A DNA stretch of 64,000 nt from Hygrophila difformis (Eukaryota; Streptophyta; Magnoliopsida; Lamiales; Acanthaceae), in the NCBI GenBank assembly GCA_030278955.1, contig JAOANR010000004.1, positions 16,988,526 through 17,052,525 of the forward strand, in the 5' to 3' direction. The stretch's first letter is position 1. Each line of letters begins with the position of its first letter. The notes under the pieces are model-generated. The model did no database searches and had not been told where the DNA came from. It saw nothing but the letters and a program-made list of their open reading frames with translations. This document shows, in pieces, positions 1 to 10,678 of the stretch. The position numbers and the translations under genes are program-made.

Positions 1-1423
1 CAGGTCCGGCCAACTCCTTTCCATTTCGAAGCACCATGGCACTCACATTGCGTGGATTAATTTCAGGTTGCGCAGGTAGTTTTCCCTTTTCACGCTCCCT
101 GGACTCGCGCATCTCTTTAGTCAGTTGAGCCACTTGATCTTCAAGATTCTTAATGCTTGTGCGAGCTTCCTGTTGAAATTGTAGAGTGTTAGATGCCATG
201 GACTTAACCATATCGTGTAAAGACATACCTGCTTCGCCTTGAGGAGGTGGGCGATTTTGTTGTTGGTTAGCAGGTTGGAAATTATTGGAGGAATTTCCAT
301 AACGAAGGTTGGGATGATCACGCCACCCTGGGTTGAATGTTTGGGAAAATGGATCATAGTTCTTTCTGGGCACAAACCCAGCAGCATTCACGTCAACTTC
401 TTGCTGCAATGTTGGACACTCGTCGGTGGCATGGCCGGTGTAGCCGCAAATTCCACAAGTTTTAACTTGAGCTTGTCCTACAGCAAGTTGTCTAACAAAA
501 GCAGTTAATTCCGTAAGTTGTTGTTGAACGGAAGGAGAAGTTACCTCAGAGGCCTCTTTAACTCCAACAACTTTTTCCCTTGATCCGAACTGTTGGGTGT
601 ACTCAGCGGACGTTTGAATCATGTCCCATGCTTCTGCTGGTGTCTTCTTCATCAGGGACCCTCCACAAGCCGAATCCAAGAGTCTCCTTTCCATGTTAGT
701 AAGACCATCATAAAAATATTGAATTAGTAATGACTCAGGAATTTGATGATGCGGACATTTAGTAATTAATTTATTAAAGCGTTCCCAATATTCATAAAGA
801 GATTCTCCCTGAGATTGAGTGATTCCGCAAATTTCTTTGCGCAATGTAGAAGCTCGGGAGGCAGGGAAATATTTTTCCAGGAACTTCTTATGCAAGTCCG
901 CCCATGTTTCAATACTTCCAGCAGGTAAGTGGTAAAGCCATTCCTTAGCAGCATCTCGCAAGGAGAAAGGGAAAGCACGAAGACGGATTTGATCATCAGT
1001 GACGCCCCTTGGTTTCATGCTCAAGCAGATAACATCAAATTCTTGCAAGTGCCTATGCGGTTCTTCTCCTGAAAGTCCATGAAAAACAGGAAGCAAATGA
1101 ATTAAACCCGTTTTTAGTCCAAAATCAGTATTAGCGGGAAGAGCAGGAAAGGTAATGCAAAGGGGTTGCTGCGCCAAGTTAGGCGCAGCTAATTCCTGAA
1201 GAGTGCGTTGCTCTTGAGCCATCTCTTGCTCAAACTCTTCACTTTCGTCACCACTTAGCTCACTACCAGATGTAGCAGCTTCTTCAAGTGCAAGATCCAG
1301 GTTCTCCTGTTCTCTTTGGCGCGCAATGAGTCTTGCTTCTCGGGTTTCTCTCCTCAATCGCCGAGCAGTTCTCTCAATCTCCGAATCGTAGATTAATTCC
1401 CCTGTCCGAGTAGATCGAGGCAT
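1..1423 (-). CDS. Partial gag of the left Athila-like unit (cut by window edge)
   Basis: The frame opens at the ATG complementary to 1421-1423 (protein start MPRSTRTGELI) and stays open to the left edge, giving about 474 codons. It covers the Retrotrans_gag core and the CCHC zinc knuckle (CGICGYTGHATDEC). It looks identical to the matching part of the complete gag at 5823-7245. Gag packages element RNA into cytoplasmic virus-like particles. Whether this copy continues into protease or pol cannot be seen. The start was chosen at the ATG just after the A-rich leader, because the upstream in-frame codons in the other copy are leader sequence. Confidence 0.8.
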   Translation of the reverse strand, partial: MPRSTRTGELIYDSEIERTARRLRRETREARLIARQREQENLDLALEEAATSGSELSGDESEEFEQEMAQEQRTLQELAAPNLAQQPLCITFPALPANTDFGLKTGLIHLLPVFHGLSGEEPHRHLQEFDVICLSMKPRGVTDDQIRLRAFPFSLRDAAKEWLYHLPAGSIETWADLHKKFLEKYFPASRASTLRKEICGITQSQGESLYEYWERFNKLITKCPHHQIPESLLIQYFYDGLTNMERRLLDSACGGSLMKKTPAEAWDMIQTSAEYTQQFGSREKVVGVKEASEVTSPSVQQQLTELTAFVRQLAVGQAQVKTCGICGYTGHATDECPTLQQEVDVNAAGFVPRKNYDPFSQTFNPGWRDHPNLRYGNSSNNFQPANQQQNRPPPQGEAGMSLHDMVKSMASNTLQFQQEARTSIKNLEDQVAQLTKEMRESREREKGKLPAQPEINPRNVSAMVLRNGKELAGP

Positions 1424-1498
1424 AAACCAGAAAAAAAAAATAATATTAGTAAATATAATATAGTAGCAATTAACCACAGAATAATAAATCAATTTGAA

Positions 1499-1516
1499 TC
1501 CCCGGCAACGGCGCCA
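1499..1516 (-). other. Primer binding site, tRNA-Asp, left unit
   Basis: This is the same 18-base tRNA-Asp complement as at 7321-7338, five bases from the LTR end at 1522. Its presence shows that the sequence to the left of the middle LTR is the start of another internal region and not flanking DNA. Confidence 0.88.
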
Positions 1517-1521
1517 AAATT

Positions 1522-2986
1522 TGGTAGCTGTCGTCTAGCTACAAAAATAAATAATTCTACTCTTATGAAAATAAATAGATAGCGATGAGTAGAGTCGTCT
1601 CCACAAGGATTCAAATGAAATATTAGCTATGACTAATCACAATAATAAGATGGGGGGTTTTGAATTTAACTAATACTAAGAAAATAAAATAAAAGAAGCA
1701 GGAGAATGAAATTTAAATGAGCAGGCAATGAAGAGGAAAACACACACTGGAAACTTTTATAAAATCAAGTGACGAAAACACCTAGCTTAGGACTTGAACT
1801 CGCCGGATTGGAATTGGATCTATTGTTGATCATTGACAATTATTCCCTTAGCCTATTAAATAAATTAGTTATAGCCACTCGGCAACCGCTCCGTGACCAA
1901 CTTTTCCTTACTTAATTGGTGAACAAGGCACGGCCGTTATTCACTTCCCTAACCGAATTAAGATCCTAGGTACGACCATAGAAGTACTTATCCGATTGCA
2001 TTAAATTCTAGAAAAGCCTAATTCAAAGGGATGAACCTACCTACGCGGCTTGATTCTCTCAATTGATTTCATGATTCCCTAGAGATTTATCGTCTAGTTG
2101 TTACTCAATTAGATTAAAGTGCAATTACACGGACACCAATCTAATTATAACGGTAAAATTCCTAAGCCAATCAACTATGTGCGCATCATAATTAATTAAC
2201 ATAAGAACTCATGTCGTGAAAATAGAAATCATGAAAATACTTAATAGTCAAAGGAAAATAAACATTCAAAGCAATTCAAGCCTCACAACGGCAATCCAAT
2301 CCCAACACGGGGTTCAATCCTAAGCTAGATAAAAGAAACTACTCACTAAACATGAAAACAAGAACAAAACAGAAATAAGAAAACATGACAAACACTATTC
2401 CAGCAGAAAAGAATGGAACTTCAAGATCTTCAAGTCTCCAGGCCACGGTCGAGCTCTCCAGTAATCAAAGTTTGCCTCCAACAGCATCAACAAGATGTAT
2501 TTAACCTCTCCCAAAGCCTCCAATTCTCGTCCAAAGCAGCAGCATCAAAAAGATGTAAGAAATCAACCCCCATCAACAAGTTTCCTTCTTCTTCAATTTG
2601 TTTCCTTCTTTACAAAATCTTAATCTCTCTTTTGGCAACAAGTATCTAGCCACAAAGAGCCTTCCAGGATCCCAAAGTATCTTGACTTGAGTCTAGAAAT
2701 TCGTCCACATCATCAGCTAAGTCACCCGGACATGCGAGCACTCCATCTGGAAACGCATCAGCATCAACACTTGCCAACAGGACTGACCAATGCCCTTGTG
2801 TGTGGGCACACGACCTGCTACTTCCCCAAAGTTAGCCCAATTTGATGTTTTCCATGCCAAATTCCATTTCCATTCACTTTAATACCTGAAATGCAAAACA
2901 CTCCAATAAGACACCACAATGGATCAATACTCATCAATATACCACATGGAATCATGTAAATTATATGCACAAAATGATGGACATCA
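1522..2986 (-). repeat. Shared middle LTR of the Athila-like tandem
   Basis: This 1465-bp LTR ends at its plus-strand left side in TGGTAGCTG, five bases from the PBS of the left unit. At its right side it ends in ACATCA, directly against the PPT of the right unit. It is thus both the 3' LTR of the complete unit and the 5' LTR of the partial one. It differs from the 7344-8808 copy at one base that I can see (about 2431 versus 8253). Confidence 0.85.
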
Positions 2987-3000
2987 ATCCCCCCACACCT
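2987..3000 (-). other. Polypurine tract of the Athila-like element
   Basis: On the minus strand this reads AGGTGTGGGGGGAT immediately before the LTR start TGATGTCC. It is the expected priming site for plus-strand DNA synthesis and fixes the minus-strand orientation. Confidence 0.8.
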
Positions 3001-4752
3001 ACTCCATGCTTGCCCTCAAGCATGCCATCAAGTCAAAACAAAGACACCACAAGTCAAGATCCGTCTCAATCATGCCAATAACTCAATTGCACAACAAGTA
3101 TGCCCAACAATGCTCTCACCGGATGGGGAATATAAAAGTGTTCACTCACTCTCAAGTGTATAGGCTAAGTGTTTACGCTCAAAGCACATGAAAGAAAAGC
3201 ACCAATTCCATAAATTTGCACATCAATCAAATCAAACCACAATCATAAAGTAGCAACTAGCAATCAAAGGGTCTTTATTCAAGGTTATAACGGGGCCATG
3301 GTTGGGGTAGGAAAAAGGATACAAAGGCTAAAGAATCGAGGACCAACTCAAAAAGACTTGTTCATAATAAAAACGAGTGCCAATCCATAAATTTCTCAAG
3401 CATCTATGAAGTACCAGAACATAAGATAACAATAATCAAGAATCCTCTACCCCTCTCTCTTCTCTTTTTTTTTTTTTTTGTGGTAGGAGAGGAATTCCAA
3501 TATCCGACATTGCGGACGAAACTTCAACTCTTTTGTTCTTGACACAAGGTCATAGGAACAAGGCAAAAGCCCACTACCCTTTTTCTCTTTTTTTTTTTTT
3601 TTTTTTTTTCTTTTTTTTTCCTTTTTTTTTTTTTTTTTTTTTTTTAGAGAAGAGGGGCAGCATATATCACTCTTGAACAAATAAATTGCTTCATCAACAA
3701 TGGTTCTAACAGCAACATTTCATCAATATGGCACTAATGATAAACAAGCTCAAGAGTTAATCCTCAATTCGGGTTCAAGCAGATAAGGTCCAAGAAAAAT
3801 AAAAGGCTAACGGCTAAGGGGTTAGTGTTTAACAAAGAAAATAGATTATTAGGCTCAGAGGGGTTCACTAGTGGAAAAAAATCAGGGTAGGCAAGTGTGT
3901 AAGGCCAATGGGGTAAAATCCTAGTGCCCAAATCATTTTGCCAGAATACTACAATATGAAGAGTTCACATGCATTTTTGTGCAAAGTCAGGAATGGTGCA
4001 ATTCTCATGTTCCCACATCAAAAGAAAAATGAGCACGTAATAATGAAGAAAATAAGGCTCAACAAGGCTCAAATCTCACCATAGGGACATCATTAGCAAG
4101 CCAGGCATACCAATTGACAATCATATCATTGAACTAAATCAAAACTTCAAACGACAAGCAGTACTCAATATTTTGACAAGAAGGCACGCAAGGGCATTTA
4201 TAGAGATAAGTGCAGAAAGCGACGTTCAATCCCCCCACACCTAAACTCGGCAGTGTCCTCAATGCCATAAAAAATATGAAGAAAAATGAAAGCATGAAAG
4301 AAGAGAAGCAATGAGGAATGCAAAAGGAAAAGTGTATGGTAGAAGGGCATCCCTGGAAAGTGCATCATCGGTCAGGAGGAACGTGCCCGAAGTAGGTAAC
4401 AGGGGGGGATGGGCGGTGGTAGCAAGTGCAGTGATGGATGTGCCTTGAACAATATCCTTGTGCATGCCCATATGACCTGTAGCAGGCCCCCCTCCCAAAT
4501 TATTTAGCAAAATCAATGAGTAAATGGCTTGCGCGTGCCCACGCAACCTGTAGCCAAGCAAAAATCCCCAATTATGCATTATCCAAGCTGGAGAACCAAG
4601 AATTTTCCATCTTCCTACAATGAACAAGTGAAATGTCATGATAGATCACCAAAAAAAAAAAATCGAAAGAAATAAAATATTGAAAACTTGGGTTGCCTCC
4701 CAAGAAGCGCCTTTCTTTAACGTCTTTGGCTAGACACTCTATGGCTCAATGG
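3001..4752 (-). other. Non-coding tail between gag-protease and PPT, with poly-T tracts
   Basis: No domain is recognisable here. Two poly-T stretches (3465-3479 and 3579-3645, the second broken by a few C) form A-rich runs on the element strand and produce a meaningless lysine-rich frame. A 126-codon minus-strand frame at 4259-4639 has a hydrophobic C-terminus but no recognisable similarity. An env-like gene is sometimes found at this place in Athila elements, but I cannot support one here. Confidence 0.6.
4230..4242 (-). other. Second, internal polypurine-like tract
   Basis: The minus strand reads AGGTGTGGGGGGA, the same core as the terminal PPT at 2987-3000, about 1.2 kb upstream of the LTR. 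It follows a GAGGACA motif. In Athila relatives a similar purine block lies just after the end of pol, so it probably marks the old pol 3' boundary left by the deletion of pol. Confidence 0.55.
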
Positions 4753-7245
4753 TCATTTAATGCAATCAACCAAAGCAATAAGCTCCTCCCTTTGAACACC
4801 AAATCCCGCAATGTAGCGCTTAAGTCGGGGCTTATTGGCCTTGGATTTCTTTTCCATCTTCTTTTGTTTCCCAACCACATTTGCATCCAGAAAACATATT
4901 TTATCTCTTGAAGCTTGAATCCACTTTTCTTCATTGGTGGGAGGAAGAGAGGCATCAAATAACTTTGGTGGATCTTTTCCATTCAACTCAAAGGTTTCCT
5001 GCATGCTATGATTAAGAACATCCACTCTATATAAAGCATTAGATTCCATGGGATATTGCTCATCATTAAATATATTAATTTTCACTTCTTCCCCATCAAA
5101 TGCCATAGTAAGTGTACCCTTCTTAACATCAATTTTTGTTTCAGCAGTGTACATAAAGGGTCTTCCAAGTAAGACAGGGGAGGGATTTGGGGAATTATCA
5201 TCATGCATGTCAAGCACATAAAAATCAACAGGAAAAATCAATCCATTTACTTGAACTAGGACATCTTCTATCATACCTTCAGGATAAGCATTTGTCCTAT
5301 TAGCTAATTGAATTATAATTCCCGTTTCTTTCAAGTTACCTAAATTCAAATTTTTATACACAGACAAAGGCATAACATTAATTGCAGCACCAAGATCCAA
5401 CATAGCCTTTTTAATTTCCAACTTCCCAATTTTGCAAGGAACTAGAAACATACCTGGGTCACCACATTTTTGTGGAAGTTTGCGTTGAAGCACAGCAGAC
5501 ACGGCCTCTCCAGCTATGATTTTTTCATCCCCACGAAGCTTTTTCTTATTAGTGCACAGCTCCTTTAAAAATTTTGCATAACGCGGGATTTGCTGGATGG
5601 CATCCAGGAGGGGAATGTTTAGCTCCACTTTCTTGAATAGCTCCATAATCTCTTTATTTTTATTGCTCTTAGGAGGTCTGGCCAACCTGCTAGGAAAAGG
5701 AGCAGCATTAGTAGCAGGTAATTGAGAACTTTCATGGACTAAAGTTTTAGAAGAGAGTTTCTCATCCTTCTCAATTTCTTTTTCAATCGATTCTTCATCC
5801 AGTTTACTCTTCTCAGCAACATCAGGTCCGGCCAACTCCTTTCCATTTCGAAGCACCATGGCACTCACATTGCGTGGATTAATTTCAGGTTGCGCAGGTA
5901 GTTTTCCCTTTTCACGCTCCCTGGACTCGCGCATCTCTTTAGTCAGTTGAGCCACTTGATCTTCAAGATTCTTAATGCTTGTGCGAGCTTCCTGTTGAAA
6001 TTGTAGAGTGTTAGATGCCATGGACTTAACCATATCGTGTAAAGACATACCTGCTTCGCCTTGAGGAGGTGGGCGATTTTGTTGTTGGTTAGCAGGTTGG
6101 AAATTATTGGAGGAATTTCCATAACGAAGGTTGGGATGATCACGCCACCCTGGGTTGAATGTTTGGGAAAATGGATCATAGTTCTTTCTGGGCACAAACC
6201 CAGCAGCATTCACGTCAACTTCTTGCTGCAATGTTGGACACTCGTCGGTGGCATGGCCGGTGTAGCCGCAAATTCCACAAGTTTTAACTTGAGCTTGTCC
6301 TACAGCAAGTTGTCTAACAAAAGCAGTTAATTCCGTAAGTTGTTGTTGAACGGAAGGAGAAGTTACCTCAGAGGCCTCTTTAACTCCAACAACTTTTTCC
6401 CTTGATCCGAACTGTTGGGTGTACTCAGCGGACGTTTGAATCATGTCCCATGCTTCTGCTGGTGTCTTCTTCATCAGGGACCCTCCACAAGCCGAATCCA
6501 AGAGTCTCCTTTCCATGTTAGTAAGACCATCATAAAAATATTGAATTAGTAATGACTCAGGAATTTGATGATGCGGACATTTAGTAATTAATTTATTAAA
6601 GCGTTCCCAATATTCATAAAGAGATTCTCCCTGAGATTGAGTGATTCCGCAAATTTCTTTGCGCAATGTAGAAGCTCGGGAGGCAGGGAAATATTTTTCC
6701 AGGAACTTCTTATGCAAGTCCGCCCATGTTTCAATACTTCCAGCAGGTAAGTGGTAAAGCCATTCCTTAGCAGCATCTCGCAAGGAGAAAGGGAAAGCAC
6801 GAAGACGGATTTGATCATCAGTGACGCCCCTTGGTTTCATGCTCAAGCAGATAACATCAAATTCTTGCAAGTGCCTATGCGGTTCTTCTCCTGAAAGTCC
6901 ATGAAAAACAGGAAGCAAATGAATTAAACCCGTTTTTAGTCCAAAATCAGTATTAGCGGGAAGAGCAGGAAAGGTAATGCAAAGGGGTTGCTGCGCCAAG
7001 TTAGGCGCAGCTAATTCCTGAAGAGTGCGTTGCTCTTGAGCCATCTCTTGCTCAAACTCTTCACTTTCGTCACCACTTAGCTCACTACCAGATGTAGCAG
7101 CTTCTTCAAGTGCAAGATCCAGGTTCTCCTGTTCTCTTTGGCGCGCAATGAGTCTTGCTTCTCGGGTTTCTCTCCTCAATCGCCGAGCAGTTCTCTCAAT
7201 CTCCGAATCGTAGATTAATTCCCCTGTCCGAGTAGATCGAGGCAT
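4753..7245 (-). CDS. Gag-protease polyprotein, Athila-like
   Basis: This is an uninterrupted 830-codon frame starting at MPRSTRTG; the open frame extends to 7314, but those 23 codons translate the leader. In order it shows a Retrotrans_gag core (FPFSLRDAAKEWLYHLP, about residues 145-165), one CCHC zinc knuckle (CGICGYTGHATDEC, near residue 330), a charged linker, and a retropepsin-like domain with the DLGAAINVMP active-site motif (about residue 645) and the conserved LLGRPFM strand. DLGA instead of DSGA is usual for plant Athila elements. The frame ends soon after the protease, and no RT or integrase follows before the PPT. Intactness suggests it could supply or use Gag in trans; this is inference. 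Confidence 0.9.
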   Translation of the reverse strand: MPRSTRTGELIYDSEIERTARRLRRETREARLIARQREQENLDLALEEAATSGSELSGDESEEFEQEMAQEQRTLQELAAPNLAQQPLCITFPALPANTDFGLKTGLIHLLPVFHGLSGEEPHRHLQEFDVICLSMKPRGVTDDQIRLRAFPFSLRDAAKEWLYHLPAGSIETWADLHKKFLEKYFPASRASTLRKEICGITQSQGESLYEYWERFNKLITKCPHHQIPESLLIQYFYDGLTNMERRLLDSACGGSLMKKTPAEAWDMIQTSAEYTQQFGSREKVVGVKEASEVTSPSVQQQLTELTAFVRQLAVGQAQVKTCGICGYTGHATDECPTLQQEVDVNAAGFVPRKNYDPFSQTFNPGWRDHPNLRYGNSSNNFQPANQQQNRPPPQGEAGMSLHDMVKSMASNTLQFQQEARTSIKNLEDQVAQLTKEMRESREREKGKLPAQPEINPRNVSAMVLRNGKELAGPDVAEKSKLDEESIEKEIEKDEKLSSKTLVHESSQLPATNAAPFPSRLARPPKSNKNKEIMELFKKVELNIPLLDAIQQIPRYAKFLKELCTNKKKLRGDEKIIAGEAVSAVLQRKLPQKCGDPGMFLVPCKIGKLEIKKAMLDLGAAINVMPLSVYKNLNLGNLKETGIIIQLANRTNAYPEGMIEDVLVQVNGLIFPVDFYVLDMHDDNSPNPSPVLLGRPFMYTAETKIDVKKGTLTMAFDGEEVKINIFNDEQYPMESNALYRVDVLNHSMQETFELNGKDPPKLFDASLPPTNEEKWIQASRDKICFLDANVVGKQKKMEKKSKANKPRLKRYIAGFGVQREELIALVDCIK

Positions 7246-7320
7246 AAACCAGAAAAAAAAAATAATATTAGTAAATATAATATAGTAGCAATTAACCACA
7301 GAATAATAAATCAATTTGAA

Positions 7321-7338
7321 TCCCCGGCAACGGCGCCA
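7321..7338 (-). other. Primer binding site, tRNA-Asp, complete unit
   Basis: The plus strand reads TCCCCGGCAACGGCGCCA, the 3' end of plant tRNA-Asp including CCA, so the element RNA is complementary to it over 18 bases. It lies five bases inside the LTR end at 7344, as expected for a minus-strand element. Confidence 0.9.
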
Positions 7339-7343
7339 AAATT

Positions 7344-8808
7344 TGGTAGCTGTCGTCTAGCTACAAAAATAAATAATTCTACTCTTATGAAAATAAATAG
7401 ATAGCGATGAGTAGAGTCGTCTCCACAAGGATTCAAATGAAATATTAGCTATGACTAATCACAATAATAAGATGGGGGGTTTTGAATTTAACTAATACTA
7501 AGAAAATAAAATAAAAGAAGCAGGAGAATGAAATTTAAATGAGCAGGCAATGAAGAGGAAAACACACACTGGAAACTTTTATAAAATCAAGTGACGAAAA
7601 CACCTAGCTTAGGACTTGAACTCGCCGGATTGGAATTGGATCTATTGTTGATCATTGACAATTATTCCCTTAGCCTATTAAATAAATTAGTTATAGCCAC
7701 TCGGCAACCGCTCCGTGACCAACTTTTCCTTACTTAATTGGTGAACAAGGCACGGCCGTTATTCACTTCCCTAACCGAATTAAGATCCTAGGTACGACCA
7801 TAGAAGTACTTATCCGATTGCATTAAATTCTAGAAAAGCCTAATTCAAAGGGATGAACCTACCTACGCGGCTTGATTCTCTCAATTGATTTCATGATTCC
7901 CTAGAGATTTATCGTCTAGTTGTTACTCAATTAGATTAAAGTGCAATTACACGGACACCAATCTAATTATAACGGTAAAATTCCTAAGCCAATCAACTAT
8001 GTGCGCATCATAATTAATTAACATAAGAACTCATGTCGTGAAAATAGAAATCATGAAAATACTTAATAGTCAAAGGAAAATAAACATTCAAAGCAATTCA
8101 AGCCTCACAACGGCAATCCAATCCCAACACGGGGTTCAATCCTAAGCTAGATAAAAGAAACTACTCACTAAACATGAAAACAAGAACAAAACAGAAATAA
8201 GAAAACATGACAAACACTATTCCAGCAGAAAAGAATGGAACTTCAAGATCTCCAAGTCTCCAGGCCACGGTCGAGCTCTCCAGTAATCAAAGTTTGCCTC
8301 CAACAGCATCAACAAGATGTATTTAACCTCTCCCAAAGCCTCCAATTCTCGTCCAAAGCAGCAGCATCAAAAAGATGTAAGAAATCAACCCCCATCAACA
8401 AGTTTCCTTCTTCTTCAATTTGTTTCCTTCTTTACAAAATCTTAATCTCTCTTTTGGCAACAAGTATCTAGCCACAAAGAGCCTTCCAGGATCCCAAAGT
8501 ATCTTGACTTGAGTCTAGAAATTCGTCCACATCATCAGCTAAGTCACCCGGACATGCGAGCACTCCATCTGGAAACGCATCAGCATCAACACTTGCCAAC
8601 AGGACTGACCAATGCCCTTGTGTGTGGGCACACGACCTGCTACTTCCCCAAAGTTAGCCCAATTTGATGTTTTCCATGCCAAATTCCATTTCCATTCACT
8701 TTAATACCTGAAATGCAAAACACTCCAATAAGACACCACAATGGATCAATACTCATCAATATACCACATGGAATCATGTAAATTATATGCACAAAATGAT
8801 GGACATCA
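7344..8808 (-). repeat. 5' LTR of the complete Athila-like unit
   Basis: This is the 1465-bp partner of the LTR at 1522-2986, with the same TG...CA ends. It lies only 13 bp from the LTR of the neighbouring Tat-like element that starts at 8822. No target duplication can be tested because the other end of the tandem is outside the window. Confidence 0.85.
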
Positions 8809-8821
8809 ATTATTATTAGCT

Positions 8822-9351
8822 TGTTAACAGTGAAAATCTTCGAGAAATATAATCTCTCTTTTATTGATGAACTTGGGGAAAGATTACAGAAAAATAGAAA
8901 AGCGAAGTACAGGAATTAAAAGAAAGCAGTAAAGGAATTGAAAGAAACAGAAAGCAGTAAAAATTGCAGAAAATTAAGATATGTAAATGCAGCTCGTTTA
9001 GAGAGTGTTGGAGATGTCCTCCTCTTGTGCCACATTACAATTATATAGGGGTGGGGAACCTAGGGTTCCCTCAGGCCCATGAACACTCCACCCTGATTTT
9101 CTTCCTTTGGTGGTGTCTCGTCCTGATTTGTTTCCTTGTATGGTGCATCGCCCTGATTTGTTTCCTTAAATGACGCCTCATGTTGATATCTTCCTTGCTC
9201 ATTTTTCTTGTATGAGGCCCCTCACCCTACTGACTTGAAGATGCGTCATCTCTTTCAGTCCCTTCTCTTCCGGATATATCTTCACGGACTGGGCCGAGCA
9301 ATGAGACCATAAATGGATGGGCCTTAATATATTTTTTTTATTGGGTTAACA
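8822..9351 (-). repeat. 3' LTR of the Tat-like element
   Basis: This 530-bp LTR has the palindromic ends TGTTAACA/TGTTAACA. On the element strand a TATA box (CCTATATAAT, complement of about 9040-9049) lies upstream of the likely transcription start. The adjoining bases 9352-9363 read, on the minus strand, AGGGGACATC, a short polypurine tract. Confidence 0.85.
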
Positions 9352-9439
9352 GATGTCCCCTTGCGCAATTTGTCTGATTAAGATTTTCCAAGACAGATTT
9401 GCGCGCTTAATTTAGGGTTTGGAGACCCATTAAGGCCCA

Positions 9440-10470
9440 TTATGCCTCATCTTCTTCTCACTCCGGCCGTCGGCCGCCACCAGGAGGATCCAGCCGCCGT
9501 CGAGATCGCCGGGCATCACTGCCCCATTGTCGCCATAGCTGCCATCAAGGAGTTAGGGTTTCTGGGCCGCCAACTCCCTTGCACGACCGCCGTCCCTCTT
9601 GCCAGGCCGCCAGTCCTCCATCAAGCCGCCAGCCCTCTCCGCTTTTCTGGAGGCCGCCGCCGCCATCTTCCCTTGCTCCGGAGGTCGCCACCATGCCACT
9701 GTGAGAGCCGCCACCTGCTCGCGTGAGCGCCACCACCTGCTTCGAGGACGCCGCCATCCTCTTGCCCAAGGGCCGCCATCCGCTTGCTGAGGAGCGCCGC
9801 CAACATTGGACAGGGGGGCCGCCGCCATCCTCACGAGCGCCGCCATCCCCCGTTGAGGAGCCGCCATCGTCTGCTTCCGGAGGCCTCCACTCACATGCAC
9901 GAGCAGCCATTAAAGAGCTCGAGCGCTGCCACCAACCACAAGTCAGGCCGCCATCTTCCCTTCCAAGCATCGCGAGCCGCCAACATTTTGCCCAGACGCC
10001 GCCATCTCCATTCCGGAGCGCCGCCATCCACCTAGCAACAGGGCCGCCATCATCTTCGACAGTGCCGCCACCCGTGTTGCTCCGGAGGCCGCCACTGCCC
10101 AAGGGCCGCCATCGCCCGAGAGCCGCCACCTTGGTCTCGAGCGCCGCCACCACCCCACGAAGTCTGGCCGCCATCTTCATCAAGTCCGCCGCCACCTCTA
10201 TGTTCCGGGGATACGAGGCGCCGCCATCCCTTGATCGCCGCCATCTCAATCGAACCGACCGCCACCTTGATCCTTTCCCGGCCGCGAGGGCCATGAGCCA
10301 GCTTCCTGGCCACCACCCAAGGGCTGCCGCCATCAGGAATCGCTAGAGCCACCACTGCTCATGCCGCCACCCCATCAGCTCAGGCCGCCACCAAGGCCAT
10401 CAGCCGCCATCCTCTTCGGGGCAGGCCACCGTTCACTCAGCCCGGGTCGCCATTCCCTTGACAGGGTCCG
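9440..10470. repeat. GC-rich degenerate minisatellite with GCCGCCA core
   Basis: Between integrase and the 3' LTR lies about 1 kb that is far more GC-rich than anything around it. It is built of units of roughly 24-33 bp that share GCCGCCATC or GCCGCCACC on the plus strand, separated by variable linkers. Several units read GCCGCCATCTT. Tat-lineage elements often carry tandem repeats and extra or antisense reading frames at this position; the function is unknown. Confidence 0.75.
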
Positions 10471-10678
10471 CTGCCTCGTCGTCTCGGGGCATGGCTTTTC
10501 AGGTTTACTCGTGATCAGTGGGCCATCATGCATCGTCGCATACTGGGTGATGGGATGCTGCCTCCCCCTTAGTATACAATTTTGGGTCAGCCCATCGGCC
10601 TTGTGGTGGGCAACTCTTGTCTTTGCTTTAGGATATTATTGCTACTTTTTGGCCGAGCTTGTGATTGGCCACTTTTGA
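9442..10678 (+). other. Antisense reading frames of the Tat-like element
   Basis: On the plus strand, opposite to gag-pol, three consecutive frames are open: 9442-9726 (94 codons), 9723-10346 (207 codons, overlapping the first by 4 bases) and 10361-10678 (105 codons). The first two are rich in proline, alanine, arginine and histidine because they translate the GCCGCCA repeats; the third is hydrophobic. I recognise no domain. Extra antisense ORFs between integrase and 3' LTR are known in Tat elements, so these may be the remains of one, but repeat composition alone can keep frames open. Minus-strand frames here are also open for the same reason. Confidence 0.35.

Larger units (their letters stand above)
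1..8808 (-). mobile_element. Athila-like gag-only LTR retrotransposon in tandem (internal-LTR-internal-LTR)
   Basis: Positions 1-2988 repeat almost exactly at 5823-8810, an offset of 5822 with no net indel. Read on the minus strand the order is 5' LTR (8808-7344), PBS, gag-protease, non-coding tail, PPT, second LTR (2986-1522), then a second PBS and the start of a second gag that leaves the window. The two units therefore share the middle LTR. No RT, RNase H or integrase is present in the one complete internal region (about 4.36 kb), so the element is non-autonomous. Athila assignment rests on the tRNA-Asp PBS, the large gag and the DLGA protease motif. Such tandems usually arise by LTR-LTR recombination; that origin is inferred. 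Confidence 0.85.

Noticed and set aside
3447..3680. 77-codon lysine-rich minus-strand frame
   Set aside because: It is only a translation of poly-T tracts; no coding signal.
4259..4639. 126-codon minus-strand frame as an env-like gene of the Athila-like element
   Set aside because: There is one hydrophobic end but no signal peptide, cysteine pattern or recognisable similarity. Position alone is not enough.
9545..10333. 262-codon minus-strand frame in the GC-rich block as a gene
   Set aside because: Every frame in this block is open because GCCGCCA repeats lack stop words. The protein is only glycine/tryptophan/arginine repeats.
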